DNA of 64,000 nucleotides, taken from contig CM028383.1 in the NCBI GenBank assembly GCA_013146195.2, positions 17,879,642 to 17,943,641 of the forward strand. Reading direction: 5' to 3'. Numbering within the stretch: position 1 is the stretch's first letter; each line of letters opens with the position of its first letter. This document shows positions 23,496 through 34,461 of this stretch, one piece after another. The position numbers were made by a program, and so were the translations under genes. Origin of the DNA: Codonopsis lanceolata. Its lineage: Eukaryota; Streptophyta; Magnoliopsida; Asterales; Campanulaceae. The notes under the pieces are model-generated. The model was given only the letters and a program-made list of their open reading frames with translations, did no database searches and was not told the origin of the DNA.

Positions 23496-26288
23496 TTGGA
23501 GAAGGAGGCTCTCCTTAAAGGAGTTCCAGTAAGCCAGGCTCTTGACATAGAAATTCCTCCTCCACGGCCTAAAAGGAAACCGAGTAATCCTTATCCTCGC
23601 AAGACCAGTGTGGGAACTCATAGTACGCAGTTGGTAGCTAAGGATGGAAAAACAGTAACATCACTTTCTTCTTTACATTCTGGTAAATGTGTGCTGGACT
23701 TGGAGAAAGAACCAATCCCAGAGGTACAAAACTTTTCCATATTTTGTCATCTTTATAATCTGGTTTTCCCTGTCCTCACTTTTTCAGTCAATGGCATTGT
23801 TCTGTTTTATTTTCTCTAATTTATTTCTCATCGACCAGAAATTTGGTGGAGATGAAAAGCTAGGAAATGCTTACGAAGACCAGGATGATGAAAATTGTGC
23901 TGAAGCTTTTTCATTTTTGCAAGATGCTCCTGCCCCCTTGTCATCGGCAAACAAAATATCAATGTCAAAACCTGCAGCAGCCATAAATTCGTGCACTTTT
24001 AGAGAGTTTGTGCCCATCTTGGAAGGGGTTAGTAACCAAGATCAAACAACTGAACCTTACATCGAACCCAAAGGAAATCAGACGTTGGATAAACATGACA
24101 ACAAACAGACAATTCAGGATAAGGCCTCATCTAACGCCTCAACCTTTGGAAACTCTCATCCTTCTCATGAAAACTTGGCTCAAGGCCAGAACTCTGCCAA
24201 ATTGTGTAAGCCTGGAAATGTTGGTGCATTGTCGATAAAAGATATGCAAGCTGTGCAGAACTATCCAAGACATGTTCCTGTGCACATAGTAGATGGGAGC
24301 TTAGGCAGTTCTCAAAATATTTCTTCCGAGATTTCGTACCAAGAACCAGAGCGTCAGCAGATGGAAAAAGTTTGTGGACAGACCAACTTATTTGCACATC
24401 AGTCTGTTACAACTGCTGAACACCATAGTCAGGCTTCAAGATCGTTCACTAATCAGATATTTCCCACCTTCCATCCTCTATTGACCCCAGTACATGCAAA
24501 TCAAGATGACTACAGATCATTGCTCAATATCTCCTCCACCTTTTCTAGCTTCATTGTTTCTACACTGCTACAAAATCCTGCAGCTCATGCTGCAGCAAGC
24601 TTTGCAGCTACATTCTGGCCTTCTGCAAAACTGGAAGTTTCTTCAGCAGACTCAGCTGTAGGAGGTATACCTCTGGGGCAGTTAAATTCTTCAGCTCCTA
24701 GCATTGCAGCCATTGCTTCCGCTACTGTAGCAGCTGCATCTGCATGGTGGGCTGCCCATGGTCTGCTTCCCTCTTGTCCTCCTTTTCATCCGGGATTTAC
24801 TTGTACTCCACCTGCATTTGCAACAACATCGGACAACAGTCAACCTGGAGCTGCCAACATTGGAAGAGAGAACACTAATACTCCTGAGGGTGTCTTGCAA
24901 GAAAAAAGTATGGACCCAGAAAAGATTGAAGCTTTAGTACAGCAACATTCAGCTTCCATATCTCCAACTTTGGCTTCATCAGACGACTGTGAGGGAAGTG
25001 GAGAAAGGAAGCTAAATACCGGGTTAAATGCTGCTGATACTGAGCAAGGCGCTGTAGTGGCTGAGCTTCATGATGCAAGCAGGGCTAAGATTAGGAAACA
25101 GGTGGAACGCTCTTCTTGTGGTTCGAACACCACTTCTAGCAGTGATGTTGAAACAGATGCCTTAGAGAAGAATGAGAAAGCGAAGGAAGAGTTGAAAGAG
25201 GCTGATGCGAGCCCATCTAGCGACTCTAGTAGTTGTCGGAGTAGAAGCTACATTAGCCTAAACGATTCTTGGAAGGAGGTCTCTGAAGAGGTAATATGGA
25301 ACTTCTTATTTTACCACTGTTTGAAATATGCAGTTTTTATTTGCTTTGTGCCAGATAGGAAAAGAAATTTCTTTGTAGTGTAGAACAAATTGATGAAAGG
25401 GGGAATTCGTAGTTAGTGAGAGGAACCCAACAGAATACATGGATTTTTGTGGAACATAAATTGAATCGGACAGGTTTCTGGACTCTCATAAAACCTAGCA
25501 CCACCAAGGCGTTATTTCTCTTCTACCAAGTATCTTGCTAATATGTTTCTAAGGGCTAATGTTTTATATCCACTTTTAGTAGGTTTTGCCTTTCCGTTCT
25601 TACTAGTGGCATTGAAAGTTGCGATGAGTCAAAATTGAAGTAGAAATCATCTTCACACTGAAGTTCTAATGAAGATGTTTAGTTTTTACCAAAGGCGGTG
25701 TTGGCGTTTGCCTTTTATAAAAGTCAAAATTGCGCTAGCAGCCTAGCATGCATCATTACAAGAAAGGTCTAATGATGATGAGTAGTATTTCTGATTGACA
25801 AGTGTGCATTCTTTCATGATCAACATGAGTAGAACCTAAATTCCTTTTCATTACATTTTTGTATGCAGGGCCGGATGGCCTTTCAGGCACTCTTTTCCAG
25901 AGAAGTATTACCACAAAGCTTCTGGCCACCACAGGATCTGACTAACAAGTTACCAAAAAAGAATATGGAGCATGGTTCACAGAATTTAATTGACGGAAAT
26001 GAAAGTGCGTCATACTTAGATCTCAACCGCAAATTATGGATTACTTGTTCAAGTCAGCAGCCATTAGAGAGCAACACAATCACATTCCTGAGAGCCGAAC
26101 AAAATGGGGAAGAAGGGATGGTTTCAATGGGACTTGGTCTTGGGAAGCTGAAGTCCCATCGAACAGGATTTAAACCTTACAAAAGGTGTTCAGTAGAGGC
26201 CAAGGAAAGCAGGTTGGCATGTACTAGAAGCCAAAATGATGAGAAATGTCCCAAGAGGATGCGGCTGGGAGGGGAGGCTTCAACTTGA
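23496..26288 (+). CDS. LHY: LHY/CCA1-type circadian clock MYB factor, exons downstream of the MYB domain
   Basis: LHY/CCA1 proteins are morning-phased clock repressors in the nucleus that bind evening elements through a single SHAQKYF-type MYB domain. Three exons are seen here: 23496-23723, 23839-25290 and 25869-26288 (stop TGA), all joining in phase with GT-AG introns, 699 codons in total. The first opens right after the MYB domain with LEKEALLKGVPVSQALDIE and PPPRPKRKPSNPYPRK, the LHY/CCA1 signature. The middle exon has the alanine-rich stretch (AAHAAASFAATFWPS) and KQVERSSCGSNTTSSSD. The last has GRMAFQALFSREVLPQSFWP and the basic end KRMRLGGEAST. The MYB exons are not visible in the 23.5 kb upstream. 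Either a transposon-filled intron separates them or this copy is headless. The visible exons have no break. Confidence 0.88.
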
Positions 26289-26511
26289 TTTAGTTGGCAG
26301 CGCATGCAATTCACAAGGAATATGTTGTGCGTGTCCTAATTTTCCGGTCTTTTATATTTTTCCTTTCAATCATTTTATGTTAGTCCTAAAGCTCACGAAA
26401 CTGTCGTGTAGATGTGTACTATAAGTTCACTTTAACGTTCTCGACTGGAGTATTTGAAGTAAATTTATATGCCTCAATTGCCTTTTCTTTCCCTCTTGTG
26501 AATGGCGAAGA
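26289..26511 (+). other. LHY 3' untranslated / flanking sequence
   Basis: This non-coding tail recurs after the two degraded LHY copies (39450-39710 and 58550-58815), with words such as CTAAAGCTCACGAAAC and TTTCCCTCTTGTGAATGGC. Similarity to those copies stops at about 26511, where ATG1-like sequence begins. Confidence 0.6.
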
Positions 26512-26594
26512 GAGGTGCCAAATTCTACATTTTCTTCCAAGTTTGAACATTCTTTGGCACTTCTAGACTTGTTGGATGAACACCTTCCACATAA
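26512..26594 (-). pseudogene. ATG1-like kinase exon scrap
   Basis: On the minus strand this reads SSNKSRSAKECSNLEENVEF followed by GT, matching the ATG1-like C-terminal exon at about 60045-60150 (SSNKSTSAKECTG, NLEENVEFGT) apart from a short gap. Only about 28 codons remain. It joins directly to LHY 3' flank, so it looks like the remains of a neighbour removed by deletion. Confidence 0.7.
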
Positions 26595-26717
26595 ATTTCT
26601 TTCTATTTTTATCAATATAGAAATGACAAGCATATGGGCATGGGTGTGGAATGGAAATTATGGAATGGTAGACATATTTTCTAGCTGAAAAAAAGTGTTG
26701 CTTATATAACTAGGGTG

Positions 26718-28953
26718 GGGATAATCAGTTAACCACACCTCAATTCCCTATTTCTACACCCTACTACTTTCTCACATCTCTCTCAACACCTCACCTAACT
26801 ACCCATTTTACTTTTTTTGATTCAACCCAATTAATAACTCACTAACCCAATTAATTACTAACCTACCATTTTTTTCCTAACAATTTACAAACCCACCCCA
26901 ACCCCTTACCAACTCTGTCGAATACGAGCAGAGCGCATAATAGAACAAAGATTCCTTCTTCCTCTTTTTCGATACATTGTTCACACTCCCTCTTCTTCAT
27001 CCAGGATCAAGTGATCGCATGATTAACAACAAAACAAGAACAACTTCATTGTGTTGAAGCAACAACAATAATGTCTTCATGGATAGGTATGCATTTTCAT
27101 TCTCCTCTTACATTTAAATATTAGTTTTAGGTCAAATTTAAGTATCAACAATACTGTATAATTATTTCATTCATAATTTTGGGTTGCATTTGTTAAAAAA
27201 ATATAAATAAAATTGAAATTTTGAATATAAGGCTCGGTTCGGACCTGGTTTGATGAACACCCTTAGTTGTGTTCATCTTATGATGGTCAAACAAGACCTT
27301 GTGTTCATCTCATGCTGGTCGTATAGTTGCACAACCATTCATCCCAGTGTGGCCGAACATGCCCAAGGGAGTTCATCTCATGGTGGCCGAACACATGCAA
27401 AGGTGTTCATCTCATGTTGACCGAACACAAACATATGTGTTCATGTCATACTGACTGAACTTGCCCTTGACAATTCATCGCACACAGATTGAAACTCAGC
27501 CTGAGCACACTTTTCTTGCTTGATTTTGTTGTTTTAGACACTACAACCTAACTATTATTGTTTTTGTTTGATGTTTACAGTAAAAAATGGGGAAAATGTG
27601 TATGAAAGGAGAAGGCTGACGTCATCGACTAGAAAAGAAATGTATTTTAATGTTATAACTTGTAAAACAGTTGGTATTTGAGGTTATGACTTGTAAAATA
27701 TTTTCTATTTGTGGTTATGATGACTTGTTAAATATTCATGTATCTTTTTTTTAATGTTATGATGTATTTTCTTATCAAGTTAAAAACTTAAAAAATGAAG
27801 TTTTGTATTCTAAGGGTCAAAATGAGTAAACGGATTCTGAATTAAAATGTCTACAAACATCATATTAGACACTAAATTAAAATACATGTCTTTAATATAA
27901 TACAAACATTATGTCAGACACTACTCCAAATGCATATTGTCAGAACTAGCAACAACTCTAGTCGTGCTTAGAGAGTTACTTACTAATTGAAAGTTGTCTA
28001 TTAACATAAAGTAATTTCTGCGCTTTAGCAGACGACGAACAATTCTGATCCCAGATCCACGACACGTGTGCTAATGGGTAACCATCACATAAAAAAACTT
28101 GCAAATGAAAGCAAAGATGATTGTATGCCCTTCAAACGAAATGGACAACCACATTTCTTCGATCCACGTTCTTTCTTGCTAGCCTTTGTTACTTTACTCG
28201 TACCATCATTTACTAGATTAACGACACTGTTCTTGGTAGGAAACAAGTTTGCTTACTGAAAATAAGCAAAAAACATGGTAAATTGTTGATTATGCCCTAT
28301 TCGGCCAGTATGTGATGAACAGTTGTGTCTGTGTGTGTGATGAACAAATGTGTATGTATTCGGTTAGGCTGAGATGAACGGTTGTGTGTGTATTCGCTAG
28401 TTTGAGATGAACAGATGTGTAGATGTTCGGTCAGGGTGTGTTTAACACCCTATGAGCTGTTCGGCTAGTGCTAGACGAACAACCTTAAGGGTGTTCATCA
28501 TACCAGATCCGAACAGTCGAAATATCCAACTTGATTTTTTTTTTTGCAAAAAACCAAATTTTAATCGAATAAAGTGAAATGAATACTTAAATTGTCCGAC
28601 CACATGACTTTTTTAAACTCCTTGTAAGGTTTTTTTTCACAATGTGATTATGTTTAGATTTGATTTTGAGAGAGTTTTGAAAAAAAAATTGGAGAAAGAA
28701 GGAAGAATGAAATGCACCGTATACTGTAATGCTGTAATATATTTTTTGGGTTGGAGTGTAAATAACACAATGGGGTTAGGTAGTTTTATTTGTCTTTTAG
28801 TATAAAGGTATTATAATAATTTGAATGGGGTATAGAGATTAATTTATGAGATGTAATACTTAGAAGGGTGTATTAGGTCATTTCACTTAATGACATTTCT
28901 GTATGTATTTTAAGTGGGGTGTAGAAATAGAATTTTAGGGGTCTGATTATCCC
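26718..28953 (-). mobile_element. non-autonomous MULE, internal-deletion derivative of the OTU-MULE family
   Basis: The outer ends are inverted: GGGATAATCAG at 26718 and CTGATTATCCC ending at 28953, each followed inward by TTTCTACACCC-type sequence. Read on the minus strand, the element parallels the MULE at 48.1-51.8 kb: upstream region (28950-28590), an ATG and short exon 1 near 28585, a repeat-rich intron (28510-28290), part of the DNA-binding region (KERGSKKCGCPFRLKGIQ-like, 28170-28110), then directly the C-terminal exon (DGYPLAHVS-like, then QNCSSSAKAQKL) at 28080-27930. The catalytic transposase and most of the OTU domain are gone. No clean 9-bp duplication was found. Confidence 0.75.
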
Positions 28954-29319
28954 AGAGTATGAGTGAGCTTAGTCCGCTTCGGTCCAATTTTTTGAAAAAA
29001 AAAAAGAGAAAATCGAAACCAGACAAATAGTCTGGTTTTCAAAAAAATTAGAATCGGAACAAACTCACTATGTATGAGAACCAAAACATTGGTTCGGTCC
29101 AGAACCAATTAAAGATGTATGGGAATCATGACCGGACCAACACTATGATTTTTTACTTTTTAACTGTTTAATACAAATACATAATAAAATTTGTAAGACT
29201 GAAACTTCATAAAAGAATTAAAAAAACATTCGATAAAAGTATATTTAACAATTAAAAAGTCGAACTCATAAACTCATAGCATGGAAACAAAATAATAAAA
29301 GAGTACCAACTAAAAAGTA

Positions 29320-29537
29320 CTTTGTCCCAAAATAATCGTCCTAGTTTACCCGGCGTATAGTTGAAGAAAAAACAATAGACTTGATTATTTATATTTGTTT
29401 AATGTGTAGTTTCCTTTAAAGCCTATGTGTACGTGACACATAATTAAAATAGAGTGAAAAAGTAAGTGTAAAGTGATAAAAATGATGTTCTAAAAAGTTA
29501 AGTTTCAAACTAGACAATTATTTTGAGACGGAGGGAG
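29320..29537. mobile_element. Stowaway-like MITE
   Basis: TA at 29318-29319 and 29538-29539 flanks inverted ends: CTTTGTCCCAAAATAATCG on the left and, read inward from the right, CTCCCTCCGTCTCAAAATAA. It is 218 bp and non-coding. The ends and the TA duplication fit Tc1/mariner-type MITEs. Confidence 0.75.
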
Positions 29538-29587
29538 TAGAACAAAGAAAATATTAGGAATTAATATATATAATATATATACTTGTA

Positions 29588-29594
29588 TAATAAT

Positions 29595-29626
<32 letters not shown>
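29588..29626. repeat. AAT trinucleotide microsatellite
   Basis: About twelve AAT units in a row. Confidence 0.9.
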
Positions 29627-29627
<1 letters not shown>

Positions 29628-29910
29628 CTAAATAAATAAACAACATATTGGATCGGTTTGGTTCGATTCCGTGTTTTTTTAGTTCGAGAATCAGGACTCA
29701 ACCCAAATATTCAGTTTTATCCCATACCAAACTAAAGTATTGATCCACCGGATCGGTCTGATCCTGTTGTTTGGGTCCGGTTTTAAATAAATACGGCACA
29801 CCCCTACCAGAGTACAATGTTGATAATATTATATAGTATATACACCGTCAAAGAGCTGATAAAATGGCAAGCGAAAACTATGACTTCCCTAAATAGGTCG
29901 AACCAAAACC

Positions 29911-31479
29911 ATGTCACTCCACCGGCGACTCTACCACCACGTCACTACCACAACTACCCAACTCCTCCACTCTACCATCACCCTATCCCGCCCTCTCTCA
30001 ACCAGTCCATCCCCAGTCACCGACGCCTCTCACCACGACCTCTCCAAACTCACCACCAAATCCCAACTCCTAAAATCCTACAACGTCACTCCCCCAATCA
30101 AACCCTGGCCCCAAAAGCTTTCCCCGAAACGCCTTGCGTCCATCATCACAAAGCTCTCCCGTGCGCGCGCCTTCGAACCCCTTGAAGCCCTCTTAACTCA
30201 ATTACAAGAATCAAACATCAAATGCGGCGAAAATATCTTCATCACAGTTATCCGTAACTACGGAATTGCCAGCCGTCCTGATGACGCTGTTCGCACTTTC
30301 ATTCGAATCAAAGACTTTGGTGTTGAGAAATCTGTAAGGTCATTTAATACGTTGTTAAACGCTATGATTCAAAATAGAAAGTATAAATTGGTGCATTTGT
30401 TGTTCAAAAACTGTTCAACAAATTTCAAAATTTCACCCAATGCGGTCACTTGCAATATTTTATTGAAAGCATTTTGTAAGAATTATGATTTAGAAGGTGC
30501 AGTTAAGATGTTAGACGAAATGCCTGCGATGGGTATGGTGCCAAATGTGGTGACTTACACTACTATTTTGGGTGCATATGTATCAAGAGGCCATATGGTA
30601 AGTGCGAAGAAGGTGTTTGATGAAATGCTTGATAGAAAGTGGCTACCTGATGCTATGACTTATACTATTTTGATGGATGGGTTTTGTAAGAAAGGGCAGT
30701 TGGTTGAAGCTGTTAAGGTTATGGATGAGATGGCCGAGAATGGGATTGAACCTAATGATGTTACATACGGGGTTATGATTGAAGCATTTGTTAAAGAGAA
30801 GAAGTCCGGTGAGGCTGTTAATTTAATGGAAGATATGTTGGAGAAGAAATATGTGCCGAGTTCGGCCCTTTGTTGTCGGTTGATTGATGTTTTGTGCCAA
30901 GGTGGGAAGGTTGTAGAGGCTTGTGATTTGTGGAAGAAGCTTTTGAAGAAGAATGTGACACCCGATGATGCGATATCAAGCACGCTTATTTATTGGCTTT
31001 GTAAGAAGGGGAAGATTCACGAAGCAAGGAGGTTCGTTGATGATTTTGAGAAGAGTGCAATTCCTAGTGTGTTGACTTATAACATGTTGATTGCTGGGAT
31101 GTGTGAGATGGGAGAGTTGTGTGAGGCAGGGAGGTTATGGGATGATATGGTAGAGAAGGGATTGGCTCCTAATACTTTTTCGTACAATATTCTAATTAAA
31201 GGGTTTTGTAGTGTTGGTAATGCCAGGGAAGGGACAAAGGTTTTGGAGGAGATGATGGTGAAAGGCTGTTTGCCAGATAAGTGCACTTACTCTATCTTAC
31301 TTGTTGGTCTATGTGACTCTGGAGATGAAACTGAAGTTTTTAAGGTACTTTCCATGGCTGCTTCAAGCGGCCAAGGAATTGATGAAGAATCTTGGAAAGT
31401 TTTTATGACCAAGTTAGGTATGAATGCTTGCAAGAGGAAAGGATCAGTTGAAAATAATGTTTTGGTGAATGCGAGATAA
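29911..31479 (+). CDS. P-class pentatricopeptide repeat protein, probably mitochondrial
   Basis: PPR proteins bind organelle RNAs in sequence and affect their stability, splicing or translation. This is an intact, intronless 522-codon gene, which is typical of the family. The N-terminus (MSLHRRLYHHVTTTTT, rich in R, H, S, T and with no acidic residue) looks like a mitochondrial presequence. From about residue 130 onward some ten 35-residue repeats follow, for example VVTYTTILGAYVSRGHMVSA, AMTYTILMDGFCKKGQLVEA and TFSYNILIKGFCSVGNAREG. There is no E, DYW or SMR domain, so it is P-class and not an editing factor by structure. The ATG at 29911 is chosen because the presequence follows it directly. 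The RNA target cannot be read from the sequence. It is the one protein gene in the window with no sign of duplication. Confidence 0.9.
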   Translation: MSLHRRLYHHVTTTTTQLLHSTITLSRPLSTSPSPVTDASHHDLSKLTTKSQLLKSYNVTPPIKPWPQKLSPKRLASIITKLSRARAFEPLEALLTQLQESNIKCGENIFITVIRNYGIASRPDDAVRTFIRIKDFGVEKSVRSFNTLLNAMIQNRKYKLVHLLFKNCSTNFKISPNAVTCNILLKAFCKNYDLEGAVKMLDEMPAMGMVPNVVTYTTILGAYVSRGHMVSAKKVFDEMLDRKWLPDAMTYTILMDGFCKKGQLVEAVKVMDEMAENGIEPNDVTYGVMIEAFVKEKKSGEAVNLMEDMLEKKYVPSSALCCRLIDVLCQGGKVVEACDLWKKLLKKNVTPDDAISSTLIYWLCKKGKIHEARRFVDDFEKSAIPSVLTYNMLIAGMCEMGELCEAGRLWDDMVEKGLAPNTFSYNILIKGFCSVGNAREGTKVLEEMMVKGCLPDKCTYSILLVGLCDSGDETEVFKVLSMAASSGQGIDEESWKVFMTKLGMNACKRKGSVENNVLVNAR

Positions 31480-31699
31480 ATGTTCAGCCTTTTGGGAGAC
31501 ATTGTTTTATTACTTCTATTGATAAATGTTCTGCCTTTTAGTCTGAGTTGTTGTGTAAGTCGTAAGATTTGGGATGAAAGAGCTGCCCTTCCTCTCTGGT
31601 GGTATATCTAAGCTTTCTAGACTACTTGTAACATCTTCTAGATCCACGAGTGCAATATTTTACAATTGCTTCCAGCAAAAGCCTATATTTGTCAAATTC

Positions 31700-31960
31700 C
31701 TGAGAAAAATGCAAGTGGATGCTTAAATGTTGGTTTTGCGAACCTGGATATTTGTTTGGGAGGAAGCAACCTGCAGTTTTCTGTAGGCAATCCTCAATCA
31801 AGTACTTCGTCTTGCATTTTCATATGTGCAGGTGATAAATGCAAGTGGGCGCTCAGATGTTGGTTTTGCAAACCTGTTATTTGGGAGGAAGCAACCTGTA
31901 AATTTCCATAAGCTACCATTGGTCAAGCACTTGGTTTTGCATTCTCATATGTGCAAGGAA
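31700..31960 (+). repeat. imperfect tandem duplication, unit about 125 bp
   Basis: Downstream of the PPR gene the words AATGCAAGTGG, GATGTTGGTTTTGC and GGGAGGAAGCAACCTG appear at 31709-31775 and again at 31838-31900, followed each time by a CAAGCACTTGG-like and CATATGTGCA segment. No coding function is seen. It may be part of the PPR 3' region. Confidence 0.7.
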
Positions 31961-32534
31961 CAGAGTTGGTGCTGAATACATAAAAGAAGTTGAAGACAAA
32001 ATGTTTGGGATTTGAGAAGTAAAATCTTTTATCACTGATTTGCAAAAGTTTCTGAGGGTTTCTTCAAGATTATATTTCATTGACAACGACAATTTCTGCA
32101 ACTTTTGAACATGCTTCAGAATTTTTCTGGTCCTTTCAGTCTACAAGCACCTTCGTTATGCATTTCCAGAAGTTTGAATGTCAGTTAAGTGTTCTATCTG
32201 TTGATTGTCATTAGCCAAGTAGAAACTATATTTTTTTTAGTGTCAGGAAAATCACCTCCCTAGAGCAGTCCATCACCCGAGCACATATTACTTTCATTCT
32301 CTTATCTAGATGTTGTCCTTTTCCTCAGCAACCCAAGCTATGTAATACATTGGTCGAAGTTGTATCTGTACCTGATAGGCCAAAAATTTGGTGAATACAT
32401 GCCTTGAAATTCGGACCTTTTTTAGATCGATTACAAGCAATGGCGGGACCTTTCTGTGGTGTGGCCTTGTGGCCTATATGCTACTGCCTTCGCACTTCCG
32501 GTGTTTGTTTTCATAGGCTGTACAATTAATGAAA

Positions 32535-33291
32535 GGGCTAGGCTAACCACACACCTTCATCTACTCTCTACACTCCAATTCTATCTACACCCCATCCAAT
32601 TAATCAAATTTCTCTCTACACTCCACATAAACGGCCTATTCTACCCTTAACCCCTTTAACCCTTTAACCTTTCTTCCTCTTTATCTATGTCTCTCCCTCG
32701 TTCTCCCGTCGGAGCTAGAATCGACCACGATGGAGATGAACTGGGACGTAGAGGAATTTGACGGGGTTGGGTCTGTTTGGGTAGAAGTTGGTGCGGCTTT
32801 GGAGCAGGAGTCGGCTGTAGAGGAAGGGTCTCAGCTGGACATAGTTGTAGACAGCGGGACTGTTGATGAGGCCCCAAATAGTGGGAGGGGGAGAGTGATG
32901 CGCTGGAGACGGAGGTAGCAGGATCGAACTGAGAGAGCGAGGAGGGCTTGCTTGGCCGTGTGGCGATGGAGGATTTGGACTGGAGATATTGAGCGGATGA
33001 GAGAGACAGGTATGATGGAGATATAGCGGCTTGACTGAGTTGGAAAAGTCGATTGGAGGCCAGCAATGGTGGGTGTCTTCGAAAACTTCTCAATCTGATT
33101 GTGCGAACATGTCTAAACGCACAAGGGGAGGGACGTGCGGCCCTGGTTTATTGCACAAATGAAGGGCTGTGCGGCTGAGAGTTGCCGCACACAGTTATGT
33201 GGGCTATATTGTCATTTTATATGATGGTATTTTTGCAATTATTTTTAATGGGGTGTAGAGAGTATATCATGGTGTGTGGTTAGCCTGGCCC
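32535..33291. mobile_element. MULE-type element with 9-bp target duplication, possible Pack-MULE
   Basis: Long inverted ends: GGGCTAGGCTAACCACACAC on the left and, read inward from the right, GGGCCAGGCTAACCACACAC. Both continue into CTCTCTACACYCC. The flanks are an exact 9-bp direct repeat TTAATGAAA (32526-32534 and 33292-33300), the Mutator hallmark. The 757-bp element has no transposase. Its interior (32690-33100) is clearly more GC-rich than its ends and has an open frame of 145 codons on the minus strand, rich in P, S and Q. That could be captured host DNA, but I do not recognise a source. Confidence 0.82.
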
Positions 33292-33300
33292 TTAATGAAA

Positions 33301-34360
33301 ATGCTCTTTAGACTGTCTTCCAACATTTACCTGGTATGTGTATTTTTGCCTGTTCTTCCCATGATCTTATTGTACATATCTTTAGAAGAATTTTAGTTAC
33401 CGCTGCAGAGGGCCTTTTTATTCACATATAAATTGGTTTTCACGTGTACTATTGATGATAATGATAATAGGTTTCTAAATAACAATTTTTTATGCAACTC
33501 GGTGGGGCTGCAGATCTGTGATATTTGGATTGTCCATGCTTAAACTCTTTCTGTGTTGCAGGATTTTTTTTCTCTAGATTACTTTCAAGTGATATAATAG
33601 AAGGTCCGTGGTTTGTCTTGTAATCCTGAAAATTAGGACTCAGGACAAGCTATTGTTTTAGAAGTGAATATTAGTATAAACGCCCTGACTTTGGTAAAGG
33701 AGGAGAATATACAATTTCAATCGCCTCATGAATGCCAGGATAAGTACGCCCGAAAAAAATGTGTTTTCTATCTAGCTTTTAGGAACCCAAAATTGTTTTC
33801 CACTGTTAGCTCTCGACTGAAAGTAGCTTGAGAATTCTCTGTAGTCGAGCCAAGCCAATATGTGACAGCCACATGACTTAAATACATAGCAGCATTCCTA
33901 GAGAAAAGCATTATTTTGTTAAGGAATATTAGTCAGTGATCACATTGCTGGGCTTCACTCACACAACATCGTTTTAGGAATTCGATTTGTTGAAATCGAA
34001 GTATTAGAACTTATATTTAGTCTAGACCCTTTGACAATCATGCACGAGGGGTTTAATGGGATGCCCTTAACCAAGAACTTTGCTCCACTGGCACTCATTC
34101 AAGCAATCCAAAAACAGCTTCACTACATTTACATGCTGTTGTTTGAAGGCCTTGGAATAGTTCCCTTACTTATGGAGCTCATCTAGTGTTTTCATTGTTT
34201 TTTTCCTGTATGGAATGGTGCAAAACCAAATCAGCTACTTGTAGCTCGGGTCGTGCTCATGGGACTCTAGTTTTTATATTCATAAGCTAAAAAGTCAAAC
34301 TATAGTTCACTCTCCAGCGGCTTCATCTTGGTCCATATATGTTTGAGAAGATTATACTAA
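33301..34360. other. no gene recognised
   Basis: AT-rich sequence without coding signal. From about 34270 it begins to resemble the intron DNA around 20570 upstream of LHY copy 1, marking the left edge of the second LHY copy. Confidence 0.45.
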
Positions 34361-34461
34361 TATGGCAAGGGCACTCAGGCAAAGATCTTGAGCTCCTTAG
34401 TTCTAATCCCCATACTAACAAGAGGTCACACTTATGACTTATCTATCAACAAAAAAAAAAA
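34361..34461 (+). mobile_element. SINE copy with poly(A)
   Basis: It begins TATGGCAAGGGCACTCAGG, has a B-box-like AGTTCTAATCC near 34400, and ends CTTATCTATCAAC plus an A run. It is a relative of the SINE at 2232. It sits within the Stowaway-like region of the duplicated LHY intron. The counterpart at 20620-20645 lacks it. Confidence 0.65.

Larger units (their letters stand above)
28954..29816. other. transposon-derived AT-rich stretch, no gene
   Basis: It contains repeated GGTTCGGTCC / GGATCGG words and ends CGGCACACCCCTACC, which suggests the edge of a degenerate hAT-like MITE. The other edge is unclear. A Stowaway (29320-29537) and an AAT repeat lie within it. Confidence 0.4.

Noticed and set aside
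23689..23838. Start of the long LHY frame at 23689
   Set aside because: This part is intron 23724-23838 read through by chance. The proper exon starts at 23839, in phase with the exon ending at 23723.
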